Assembly: GCA_025201365.1 (NCBI GenBank)
Contig: JAIXMF010000012.1
Location: 62,001-126,000, forward strand
Direction of reading: 5' to 3'
From: Syncephalis plumigaleata
Lineage: Eukaryota > Zoopagomycota > Zoopagomycetes > Zoopagales > Piptocephalidaceae
DNA length: 64,000 nucleotides
The position numbers and the translations under genes were made by a program. This document shows positions 35,315 through 50,525 of this stretch, one piece after another. A model generated the notes under the pieces. That model was not told where the DNA came from. It ran no database searches and saw only the letters and a program-made list of their open reading frames with translations. The stretch's first letter is position 1. Every line of letters begins with the position of its first letter.

Positions 35315-37477
35315 CTACATGGATTGCCGTCGATGATGTGCGTTACCTGTGTCATTTCTACTACCATTATTACCATTGTTATTATTATCATTGTTGTTAT
35401 TATTATTATTACTGGTGTTGTTGCTGCCTGTATTACTCTTGACTTGATTGGATGATGATGAATCCGGTGTTGGAGTACGACGTAAACCTGTCATGCGGGA
35501 AAATCGCTCTTTAAAGCCGCCTAATTATGAGGTAGATGAATCGAGATATCGTTTAATTAGTACATGGTAGCAATTATAATAAATGTATGTCATTTACCAG
35601 AAGAAGCTGCTTTACGTCTACGAGCAATCTCATTTTCTTTTCGTTTTTGCGCTTGACTCACTAGTAGTTCAATGGATTTGTTGAGTAATTCCGCGTCAAT
35701 TCGTGCTTGTTCACGCGCATCCAACAGTCGATGCAAATCCACCACGGCGGACTTTTCCAATTTAACTAGTTCTTCACGCATTTCAATAAGTGCCGGACCA
35801 GAAAGTGATCGTAATGTATCTACATTATCTTACATTAGATGCTAATTCATACAACTAATCCTGTAACCTACCGGGATGCAAGGCAACTAATTGTCGTGCG
35901 CGTGCTTCATCGAAACGACCAGAAGTTGCACTGTTAAACCCGAAATTATCCGTTATCCTTCCCTTACCACTCGTATTCGACGATGATGATAATGGCTTTG
36001 ATTGGCGTGAATTATACCGACTATCCGTTGATAATGAGGGTTTTTTAAGTGGTATTGCCGTTATAGCATTTGGATTGGTTGCCAAAGAAGAAGAGGAGGA
36101 AGATCCAATGTGTGTTATAGCCGGTGATGCCGATCGATCTCCTCCTTGTATTTGATGAGTAGACGTGTCGTCATTGATAGCGACACTAATGCCGAGACTT
36201 GTTAGAAATTGATTTCGTGACTTTGATTGACGCCATTGGAATACGTCCGATTCATTCCATGGTGCAACTAATGTCTCCCATGGCATATCCATAGATTCTA
36301 ATAGACTATACCATTGATCATGTAAGACATTGCTAATAATGATCCATGTACACTTATTACCTATTAAATGTGTCCGTATCGTGTACATCTGCTGTATCAT
36401 CATTTAAATCATCCATTGGTATAGCTTGGGTATTGGAAAGGAAATCAGCCAAATGATGTGATAATTCATCACTCGTCGTACTTGCTATATCTATCCATGG
36501 CTAGCAAGGATATTAACAAGATGAATAAGTTGCTATTTACACTATTACAATCGATCACTTACCATAGCTTGTGTTGGTTTAGAGTTCAATTCAGTAGAAG
36601 TCGTTTCGTAATCAGTATTATTATTATTATTATTCAATATTACTGGTTCATTTGTGGTCTCATTCTGCGTAGAAAAGTCGCCTTGATCTTCGAAGTCGCC
36701 AAAATCACCAAAGTCACCAAAGTCATCATCTTCTGCTTCTGCTTCTTCTGATAGATTCACATCACGCGAATGAGTAGTGTTACCAGCTGTAAAATCACCA
36801 AAATCACCAAAGTCATCCTCCTCCTCCTCTTCTTCTGTAATAGTAGCAACAGCAATGTTGTTGGCATCAGTAAAATCTGCAAACTCATCTATCGATTCCA
36901 TCGTTGTGGTTGGTAGTGATGCTTCTACATTCAATGATTCAACCGCTTCAGTCTCCGTTACTACTGTTGCTGTTGTTGTTGTTACATTAGGCACATCAAC
37001 ATTACTTGTATTTCCCTGATCAATTAGTGAATCTGGAATAGACTCATTCATTGTTGATACTTCATCTAAAGTGGCCGATGATGATACTGATAATTCTGTA
37101 ACATTCGTCTTCTCTAATGTTCGATCCAATATCAATTCATTATTATCATTGGTCATGTCCATTACTACTTCTGTTGTAGTCTCCGTTGGTTCCTCGCCTA
37201 CTCCTAATGTATCTATTGTAGATGGTGTTGTTTCTTGAGTAGGCGACATTGACGCGATAAAATCACCTAGTTTATCCAATTGTTGTAACACTGCCACTTT
37301 GGCTTCTGCCTTTTCCTTTGGCGATAACGGTCTACTATTGCTACTGCTACTACGAATACTACGAATACTACTAGCAGCACTATTACCAGCTGATATGGCA
37401 TAGCTCGTGATAGTGGTAGGCACCACCGGTGTAGTCGTCCTATCACCCTCTGTATCCAAGTCGATTAAACTAGTCAT
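35315..37477 (-). CDS. Acidic-Phe-motif protein, clathrin or adaptor accessory candidate
   Basis: Several exons. The first (37477 to about 36560) is Ser/Thr-rich and disordered, with repeated acidic Phe motifs (EEDDFGDFGDF, EDDDFGDFGDFGDFEDQGDF) of the kind that bind gamma-ear/GGA domains of AP-1 and GGA adaptors, as in aftiphilin and yeast Laa2. Later exons hold a folded piece (WYSLLESMDMPWETLVAPWN), then Ser-rich linker, a helical domain (LRSLSGPALIEMREELVKLE, LLNKSIELLVSQAQKR) and an Asn-rich tail ending HHRRQSM. I start at MTSLIDLDTEGD (37477). The Laa2/aftiphilin role is inferred from motif type and arrangement, not from a full match. Confidence 0.6.
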
Positions 37478-38168
37478 TGGTAGCTTCTTGTCAACTTGAT
37501 AGTAACCGGTATAAGAACAGTAAGACTGATAATTAAGATGACTACAAAGTATAGCGTAGACGTTGTTACCTCTACTAGATGATTGTACGATACTTGCTAC
37601 ACCTCTACTAGAAGTGAATACACTTATCAAAAGACGAGTAATAGTGTGGTTAAAAAAGGGAAAGTAGTAGTAACTCATATCATTAATGACGCTTATCATC
37701 GTTTAAAAATGATATAGCTGGATTGATGTTCCTATCACTCTCCTTTGTGAGGAAGAGGAAGCGTATTTACACTCTCGGTGTCATTGCTCTACTTCATCCT
37801 TGAATTCTTGCCCTATTCCTTCTACGCACCACTACTGTCCGACCAGATCCTATTTGCACGTACAAGTGTGCACACCACACTTGACTGTACGTGTGGAAAA
37901 GAACGAAATTACACGTAGTACTGTCTAAGCAAGTGTGAACAACTACAACTACTGCTATCATCACGAACTAGGTGAATTGGCGACTATTGAACAATAACAG
38001 CCACAATATCATTAGCATTGATAAGACTCGATACTCCTAGGTGAATACTAGCTGTATACAGTGACACTGGAGAGTATAAGAATTAGTAACGGGTCTCTAG
38101 TTTGTTACAGTATTCATATTCATATACATATCAGTAGTACGCTAGTAGTGGCATAATTGATTATCAAT
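37478..38168. promoter_or_regulatory. Divergent promoter spacer with an inverted repeat
   Basis: About 690 bp between two divergent genes. It includes an inverted repeat at 37857-37893 (left arm CACGTACA..AGTGTG, right arm CACACTTGACTGTACGTG) separated by five bases. No coding signal is seen. Confidence 0.5.
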
Positions 38169-38557
38169 ATGAATGTAAGTATACATTCTCTTATAGATTT
38201 GTTATAATAATCCAATGATAATAGGCGGGTAATGCTAACTCGGAGGCAGAACGACTAGCGACATTCCTTGATGACTGCTTGTCATTTGGCTGTTTAAAGG
38301 TATTGCTAGTTATATATATATATCGATACAATCCATTAATGTAATAGTAATCATTATTACTCTTATTAACTGATGTTAAAGGGATTTCAACATTTTGAGT
38401 TGTATTTACGTGGTCGAGAAGAATTGCTTGTACGTATTTATAACGATCGTAATGGACGTTCACCATTGCCGACTGCTTTGAATCTCGCTCGTGGACAGTA
38501 AGTAATAAGTAACAGCTAAGAGGTATGCTTTCTCTCTCTTTATCTCTTTCTAACTCG

Positions 38558-38591
<34 letters not shown>

Positions 38592-39600
38592 TCTAGGAAT
38601 CGTGCCTATCTTACAAGTCGAACACAAAGAACGTAGGTACTAGTGTATGTCAAATAATATAGTATATATTCATTGATGAATGTATATGTGTATATGTGTG
38701 TGTGTGTCAATATCAGCATTGCTTCTACACCTCCAGATACGCCAGTACCACCGTTGAGTCCATTGGATCGTGATCTAGCCAAGGTAGTCTACTAATCTCA
38801 TGGCAATATTATAGCTATAATCATTAATCACTTGTTCAAATGTAACAATGTTCATCTATACATGTGTGTAGGAAACAACACGAACTGTATTTCTTATTGC
38901 AGCCTATTCACGCTACAAGTGCCCCTATGTCTGGGTAAGTATTAATGATTCATACTACTCTATAGTATCATTGTTAATACATGTATGTGTATGTCACTCT
39001 ATACTTCTTAATAGCTTCGATCGAATCAAGATCAATTGCTAGATAGTCCAGACACTGATCAAGCAATTTCAGCGGATGCACCCATTCGATTGGAATCCGT
39101 GACTAATTGGCGACATCGAGGTAGTAATTAATTGATTGTTTATTTATAGTCGAGTCATATCATTCAACTAATCCATCGTATAAGATATTCAATTGGTGGA
39201 TATCATAGCGGAAATCACTCTACAAACATTAGATCCACCACCCGAGAATCCATTCGCAATAGATCATGCCTTCTTTGAAACGCAACCATTAGAGGAGAGT
39301 ATGCTACTAACAGGGGCAATGGTGGACTTTTTACAACGACTATGTCTACGCAAATTCCCTTATACAGAACGAGGTAATCTCACTAAAGTTATACATGTCA
39401 ATTTACGTTTAGTAGGTTAATTAATGACGCATCATGCTTGTTTAGTATTGGAGGATTTGCGAAAACTGCAGAAACGTCATTTCCGTGATTTCGATGAAGT
39501 ACTAGCGGTACAAAGTCAACCACTACCCGATCTCGATGCATTGGGTGAATCCAGTGCCGTGACTAGTGCACAATCCGATTTTCGCGGTAGTGATTTTTAA
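38169..39600 (+). CDS. Unrecognised helical protein
   Basis: About nine short exons; the first codes only Met-Asn (38169-38174) before an intron. The product, about 290 residues, starts MNAGNANSEAERLATFLDDC and includes LYLRGREELLVRIYNDRNGR, AAYSRYKCPYVWLRS, IIAEITLQTLDPPPENPF and a C-terminal helix (LEDLRKLQKRHFRDFDEVLA), ending FRGSDF. All junctions keep frame, so this is a real gene. It looks helical and cytosolic, with no signal peptide or membrane segment. I do not recognise the family. Confidence 0.65.
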
Positions 39601-39822
39601 TAACCATCTACAACAGCGATCGATCAATGTCATTTCCTTTTTATTTTTAAATCTTATATTGCTTACTTCTTATTAAATAGGCAGAATATAACAGGAATCG
39701 TAAAAGAACAGAAAGTGTGTTCATTATTGTTGTCATGTCAATAGAATGGTACATTGAGTAAATGAGGCACTATTAGTTAGATGGTAGTAATGTTGTATTA
39801 TAAAAGATTAATTTTATTCTAA

Positions 39823-41241
39823 TCAATTAGTACATACAAAAGTGGTATCAGTATTATTATCATCTTTAGTAGTAGTAGTAGATATGGATTGAGATTGACC
39901 ACGTCTCAATTCTATTGCTGTCTTATACGCTGGACTAATGGGCGATTGTAGTGGATCCAATGGTCGATAAGCCATACCATTAATCTTTCATATACACATA
40001 GTTAATATATATTCATATCAATTATTGTTACTTACCTCAAGTGGATAGGTACGATCGGCATCCCATCCTGCTAGATCACCACACGCTAAAAATGGTACAA
40101 TTTCCCGTTGTGTCCCAGTCATTGGATGATCAATACCTGTATGTATACATACATATATTGTTAACAAGGAACTACAATGATTGTAATGCATAACTACCAT
40201 AATGAAGATCAAGTATGGGATTAATCATTGAGGGAACGTAATCCTTTGGTGGTTGATAATCTTCACATACAATAAATGCCTCTATATTTTCGTATCTTGA
40301 ATGTAAGTAAAAAGGGTTGCCATTCTCTAAAGTATTCGCTTACCAATACTTGAATTACGTGAACTACGTGGTTTACTGCATGTCACCTTACGGAAGAATA
40401 TGCTTAATTGCGCATTTAATAGTGTCATATCCTTGCCACGGAATATCTTTGCTACAAATGCGCCACCCTCCCGTAGAACATGCGTGGTAATGTTAAGTGC
40501 CTACAACAATGATGTAAGTCATCATTATTACCAAATATAGCCATTACATTCAATCATAGTTACCGCTAGTAATAATTGAGCCTGTATATACTCATCCATA
40601 TCGTGTAAACCGGTGACTATTCATTCATTGCATATATCGTCGTGTTATATGATATAGTCTCACTAATAAATAAATTACTTACCATCGGGTGCACCATCGC
40701 ATACCACCAAATCTGCATGTTCACCTTCAAAGTAGCTAATAACTTGTTCCGCTGTTGATTTCTTCGTGATATCACCTTGTATTTGAATTACACCTGGAAT
40801 GGGAGCCTGTACACACTCGTAAATACCATGTATGCTTACTAGCAATAATTATACTCTACCATTGGTTGTAGATCGATAGCAACAATCTTTGGTTCATCTT
40901 TTGGATCCTCTACAGAACCGACTTCTTCTCTGTGTAAACATGTAATATTGCATAAGCTAATAGATAAAATGATAATGTCATAAATCTACTTGCCTTAATC
41001 GTTTACTTAACACTTGAGACCAACTTCCTGGTGCGGCACATAAGTCAACAACACGACGTACACCTATTTATTCATTGTGAGTTACTTAGTTAATAAAATC
41101 GAGCTATTTATCTATCTAACCTGAGAACAAGTTGTATTCCTCGTCAATCTGTAATAGTTTAAATGCACTACGAGCACGCCAGCCTTGTTCTTTGGCTAGT
41201 CGATAATAAATATCACGTTTATCCTTGGAGGTACGACCCAT
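39823..41241 (-). CDS. TRM7: tRNA 2'-O-ribose methyltransferase Trm7 (FTSJ1)
   Basis: Methylates the 2'-OH of anticodon-loop positions 32 and 34 using SAM, in the cytosol, together with Trm732 and Trm734/Rtt10. The start [20 protein letters not shown] is highly typical, followed by [12 protein letters not shown] (catalytic Lys), [15 protein letters not shown] (SAM motif I), [13 protein letters not shown] (catalytic Asp) and FVAKIFRG (catalytic Lys). A C-terminal extension ends TTFVCTN. About seven exons. Its start is only 177 bp from the divergent DHX35 start, so they probably share a promoter. Confidence 0.9.
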
Positions 41242-41418
41242 TATTAACGTTGAACTACTGTAGATTCACGTCAAGAGGACAATAATGTATATAGTGTGTG
41301 GTTTAAGAAGCGAATAAAAAATAAAAAATAATCATTTACATCGAATGTGGATGATGTCAAATGTCGCGTATCATTTTACTATTATTTGTGTATTCTCGTT
41401 GTTATCAGAATTATTATC
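41242..41418. promoter_or_regulatory. Bidirectional promoter of TRM7 and DHX35
   Basis: Only 177 AT-rich bases separate the two divergent start codons, both of RNA-processing genes. Confidence 0.5.
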
Positions 41419-44649
<3,231 letters not shown>

Positions 44650-44721
44650 TGTAATGACTTGTCATTTATTTATCATAATATCTATGACGCGTGTGTGTGT
44701 GTATATTGCTTGCTTCCTTGT

Positions 44722-47700
44722 TTAGAAATAAAGACTAGCAGCGAATACAATGTCACGCTTAATGAGCACGGCAGCCTCCTCCATCTTATTGTAAAGTGTG
44801 GCATCACCGATAATACGCGCGGCATTACGTACTTCACGACATGTTTCATCGAGACGTGTGATACATCGTACAATCGATCCTATTATCAGTTAATGATCAT
44901 TACATGTTAGTAAGCATGACTAGTGCTGTATACATGATACTTGCCTTCTTGTATATCAGTCAATTCTGTTATTTGTTTAAATGGCTGAATGATCATAATA
45001 GTGACAACAGTAATAATGATATATGATGGTTATTTATACATTCATTCATATATTCATATCGATGATTTGACTTACCATGCCGCGTGCCCATTCATAGACC
45101 ACCTCGGCTAGAGTAAACTTGAATAGATGTAGATAGTCATCGGGACTGATGGGTAGACCGCATTGTGCTTGTGCTTCCGCCACACGTTCGGCCACCTTCA
45201 TATCTTTTGTCGGCCTTGTTCTAATCGTATTGTCATTGAGGTGGTGAGTCACTCTTCTCGTGGAATATAAAGCCGGATAATAGGGCGACAATCTCGGCTG
45301 GATCATGATCGGCAAATGCATTCTCCAGTATTAACTCGGTTAACACTAGTTCATCCGCTGAATTAATCTATTAGACAGTAGATGAGCATGACGTTAAATC
45401 ATTAATTTATATTGCCGTCTTGACATGATCCTATTATGCGTTACCTCACAAGCTACACGTCCTTTAAGTTGCACCGTAGATTTATCATCAACATAGGATA
45501 GTAGTTTGAGTACTTGCACTCGTTGCTCATAATCCGGCAATAGTTCAAGATTCTGATCGGATATCGTCCGTTGTAATTCGGCAATCTTCGTTTGTAGCAC
45601 ACGTTCACCGTGTACACATGCATACTGATTGTGGAATTACATACACGATTAATAAGCGTATACTCGTACATTCGTCATACTTACATGATTGTCAAGATCG
45701 GGACATTTACTGCATTGGAATGTGGTCAATTGACGCATTAGACGATGTTTCTCTTGTAATTTCTCTTGGAAGTCAAGTTCACGAAGTTTAGACCAGTCAT
45801 TTTCTTCTAAATGTTTCTCTAGTGTTTATCTATCAGTAAACGATCACATTGTTTAGTTTATCCTCTTATTCTGATCTACCTGACATTGCTTCTTCGGCAA
45901 ATCGAGTAAGTGCCTGAACCACTCGAGTAATCTCCACTTGTCCTCGTTTACTCATTACAAGATCGACATCCAACTATAATCAGTTACTATCTGATTAGAT
46001 ATTGTCGCATACATATATATATATACATAAAAGTTGACCTACTTTAATCACTTGTTTGGCAATAAATCCAATATCGGTAAATGATAAGCTTTGTATTACA
46101 CCTTCTGCTTCTGATGCATCTGGAGTAAATACACTAGTTACCGGTACAGGCGCCAATCCATCCTCGGATACTTCTAATAACATATACGTAAAAAGTGGAT
46201 TAATATTAAATGTATTATTTAGTCGTGTATTAGTTTACCATGTTGCTGTGCTGTTGTTGGTTCTCAAGTCGTTCTTTACTTGTCAGTATTAGACAATTAT
46301 AGAATCGAGAACGATTGGTTTTTGTAGATATAATAGATGATGTCGTCGATTGGGCTGCTGAACTCGTCTTTAATATTACCGCTGGTGCATTCCTATGTTG
46401 CTAAATGATCTATATGTCAGTGGAATTGCTATTGTCCAAATTCAATGACGTACACTATTGTTGATGAGCACAACTCTACCGGCTGATAATGCTTTCGTGC
46501 CAGCGGGTGAAAATACAATACGTTCCTGTAGGGCATAGCCCAATGTAATAACTCGACTGGATATGTCGTAGTACTCGTAGATATCCGATAGACAAATGGT
46601 ACAATCGAGTTTGGATAATGCGTGTAAATCTTTTTCACTCTAATGTAAAATGTCCTATTAATCACAATGACATCCTCACTAAGCAGGTATATACAGCATT
46701 GCTTACTTGAGCGAATAATCGTTGCTGTTCAGGCAATTCACGCTGACTAGCATTCTCCGAGAAGCTATACTTTATCATCTCCTCGACCTTTAATGCCTCC
46801 ACACGTAGCAGATTTAATATCATGTTGTAGGTAAGTCGGAACTGACTCTCCAATTTCATCGGTGTACCGAGGATCATTTGACTTAGGGTGACCGTCTATT
46901 GAATACACGTCATGTTATCTACGCGTATTATCACGATGCTAGTAAGCAATACACTTACCTCGGGGATATCCTGACCGGTGGCAATAATCACTTTGCCCGT
47001 CTTGTCGAGACCACGTCTACCTGCACGACCGGACATTTGCGTATATTCACCTAGCGTATACCGCATATGATTAATATGACACATTGCCACTACTACTAGT
47101 AATAGTGATAAATACCTGGTAACAAGTCACGGAATGATTTACCATCATGTTTACGAATACCAGAGAATACAACCGTCCTCGCTGGCATATTGACACCCTA
47201 CACGTTGAATGAAATGACAGAATTAGCTTTACGCTTAGCTAACTACATAGGTTATAACATTACCATAGCAAATGTTTCCGTAGCAAAGAGTACCTTGACT
47301 AGACCACGAGCAAAAAGGATCTCCACAATCTACCGTTATTGATCAACAGTGAATATGTATGTCATTATCATTTATCGACATGCATATATATGTATAATTA
47401 CCTCCTTGATAATTGGTAGTAGACCGCCATGATGTACTGCAATACCGCGTGACATTAACTCTTTCATTCTTAGTACTTGAGGCAGCTCCTTATCCGATCC
47501 TAGTATTATTATGTACTTATTAGCCATACTATCTCCATACTATACTCCATACACGCCTCACCTCTTAATCGCATTGTACTACGCTCAATAAATACGTGGA
47601 TTTCACTCTTCTCCGTAGATGTACACAAGTCTAGATTTGTTAGTGCACCGGCATATTCCTCACATTTACGTTTGGAAAAGGTGAATATAACCGCCGGTAG

Positions 47701-50297
47701 TAATTTCTTCTTGTTGAGAAATCCGGCCAAATGTACCCACATATTACGATCCTAAATATTATGATAATTATAAGCTGAATGCTGTACTGGCACTTGTAAC
47801 CATTAGTAAGCTAACAGATCAATTACCTGTTTCTCCATTGTACCTCTATGTTGACGCATTATTGTGGTGGCAGGACCGCGACCACTACTCGATCGATCAC
47901 CTTTAAGTAGACCTTTACTGGCGTCATTGGCATTCTTCCATCTATACAAACACGATCCTTAGTATCAGTATCAGTATTATAAGTTTGGCTTACTTACCCT
48001 TGTGATATAAAATTGCGTCGTTCATCGACAATACGATGAATATCGTTACCGGCCCATATGAAATGTTCCAGTGGTACAGGTCGTTTCAACGTACTAATAA
48101 CATAAATATCTTGCTTCTTAGTGCGTCTATACATAATGTATAATGCAACCAGTGTTATTCCATTATGCTTATTGACAACAACAACAACAATATTGTCATT
48201 ATAATTACCCAACCCAATCGGCAAATTCGCGCGTATTCGGTACTGTAGCCGATAGAAGGATGAGAGTGACATGAGCCGGCAACATGATAATCACCTCTTC
48301 CCATACCACACCACGCTTAATGGATATTAGTAAATTATTATTATCATCATTATGATTATTGACTTACTTCGAGATCATTCACATAATGAACCTCATCGAA
48401 AATAACAAATTCCACATCACGAATTAGATCGGCACCACGATACAGCATGGATCGAAGAATCTCGGTCGTCATAATTAGACAGGAGGCTTCCGGTTGTATT
48501 TGTACATCGCCCGTTAGGATACCGACATCCTCGAATGTACCACGAAAATCGCGGAATTTCTGATTCGATAACGCTTTAATAGGTGATGTATATATTGCTC
48601 TATTGATAGATATGACATAGATTGTTATCAATCAAATAATATACACTCATGTTCTACTAACCGTGTCATATGTCTAGCAGCTAGTGCAATGGCATACTCG
48701 GCCACTACCGTTTTACCCGCTGATGTGTGAGCAGCGACAAATACCGATTCACCCTTCTCCAAATGATACACCGCCTGTTTCTGGAATGTATCCAACTCGA
48801 ATGGAAACTAGCAAATGAGCAATAGTTATAGCTTGATATCTATCTCATGATTAGTTATGCTTACATCACGCGCTAATTCTGGCACCACCTCGTTGAAATC
48901 GGCAGGTACAGCATTGGCATTCACCATATGTGCCCATTCTTGTTTACCAGCAGTGATCTTTTGTTTAGTTACGGTAATATCCAATGGCTATCATTATATA
49001 TGTAATTGTATTAGTCAAGTGCTAATTCTATATATATATATCCTTTCTTACTTTTGTAGGCAATAAATGATCAATTGTTTCATCTGGTGTATTATCCAAT
49101 GCCTTATCTGTATTATAATCAGTATTGTATTCAATATATATAAAGTAGTTTAACCTACTTGATGATTTCTCATTGATTATATTCGCATTAGTTTCTTCTC
49201 CTTCTCCTTCTCCTTCTTCTTGTAATGTCACTTCGAATTCGGCTATATCATCGGAGAACAAATCATCCATACTAAATCCTGCCTTGCCTTCATCAAATTG
49301 ACTTAGTAATGTATCGGCTGTTAGTTCAAAGGCATCTTTCTCTTCATTCACTAATTCATTCGTATTCTGTTCCACATCATCTATACATCATTATCTAAGT
49401 ATATCTACAGATTATTGATCATCTATGCAGATATTACCATCTAGTCTTAATCCACGCGATAGACCAGGTGCTATCGTTTCCAATGCATTGTTCTTATAAG
49501 CTAATATATATACATATATATTAGTAGTAGAATATCAGCAATTATTCGTCTATCACTTTTACTTACTCGACTGTATTTGACATAAATCTATCATTTCTTC
49601 AGCTACACTAGCTACTACTCGTTTAAGTATACTTGATTCAATACCACCTGAACATTCATCAATCATTACAATTACAATTATTAGTATTACTTTGTAATTT
49701 ATGTATTACCTGGTGTGAATGGATAATGACGCGTGCTACCTCGAACGAATTCCGATGGTGGTGCAGGATCTCGCTGTAGAGACGTCGAGTTCTGAGCGGT
49801 CAATCCACCATCTAGTAGACTACGCGTCTATATTTACAATAATGGCAATACTTCAATAAGCTTGTTCTTGTCCATCTAGATTATAGCTAATACCTCGCGA
49901 TAACCTGTGACCTGACCATCGACTGGATCACGCTCCCATACTAAACGTGTATTGCGTCTACCCGATGGTATTTGTACAAGCTCGTCCGTATTAATTGAAC
50001 GGTCAATGGGACTGGAACCAATAAGCAATATTAGTACTAATCGCGTATTATTACTACTATAGTAAAATCTACTGACATTTGAGCTTGTCGTAGCCATTCT
50101 CCATTTAATTCAGGTTTTGGTAGTAGGAATTCCTGCTCTAATTGTTGTAGAACAGCAGGAATTGAAGTAGGTTCTTTTTGAGTAAATTGCCCGGCTAATT
50201 CCTGTAACATATGGTCTACATTACAATAATAGGTAAGGAATTATGTTATTTCCGTGAATATACAATAGTACAATATACCTGTTTTGCTAGTAGCCAT
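44722..50297 (-). CDS. SKI2: Ski2 RNA helicase (SKI complex), with two frame breaks near the 3' end
   Basis: Ski2-like DExH helicase that feeds mRNA to the cytoplasmic exosome with Ski3 and Ski8. Over twenty exons. The N-terminus starts MATSKT and has a long acidic region. The core has [17 protein letters not shown] (I), [14 protein letters not shown] (Ia), FDEVHYVND (II), LLSATVPN (III), [19 protein letters not shown] and [12 protein letters not shown] (VI). The arch insertion and the C-terminal helical domain end [12 protein letters not shown], as is typical. Two one-base losses are implied near 45201 and 45233: between them the frame [11 protein letters not shown] is kept in a third register. 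The rest is clean. These breaks lie close to the DHX35 ones. Confidence 0.87.
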
Positions 50298-50525
50298 ATT
50301 GTTAGTATACTAGTTGGATAAACTGAAAGCGAGAGGGAGCGAGAAGAGCAAACGATTTAATTGTTATGAAAAGGAAGAACAATGGTGAATGATGTGATCT
50401 TCAAAATGCACAGCTCATTCATTTGTTGTTATTATTTCATTGATGCCATTTTGGAAAGACACTTCAACAATTATGGAAGATCAAAAGTAAGCTTTATTCC
50501 TATTGATCAATAAATAATCCATGTA

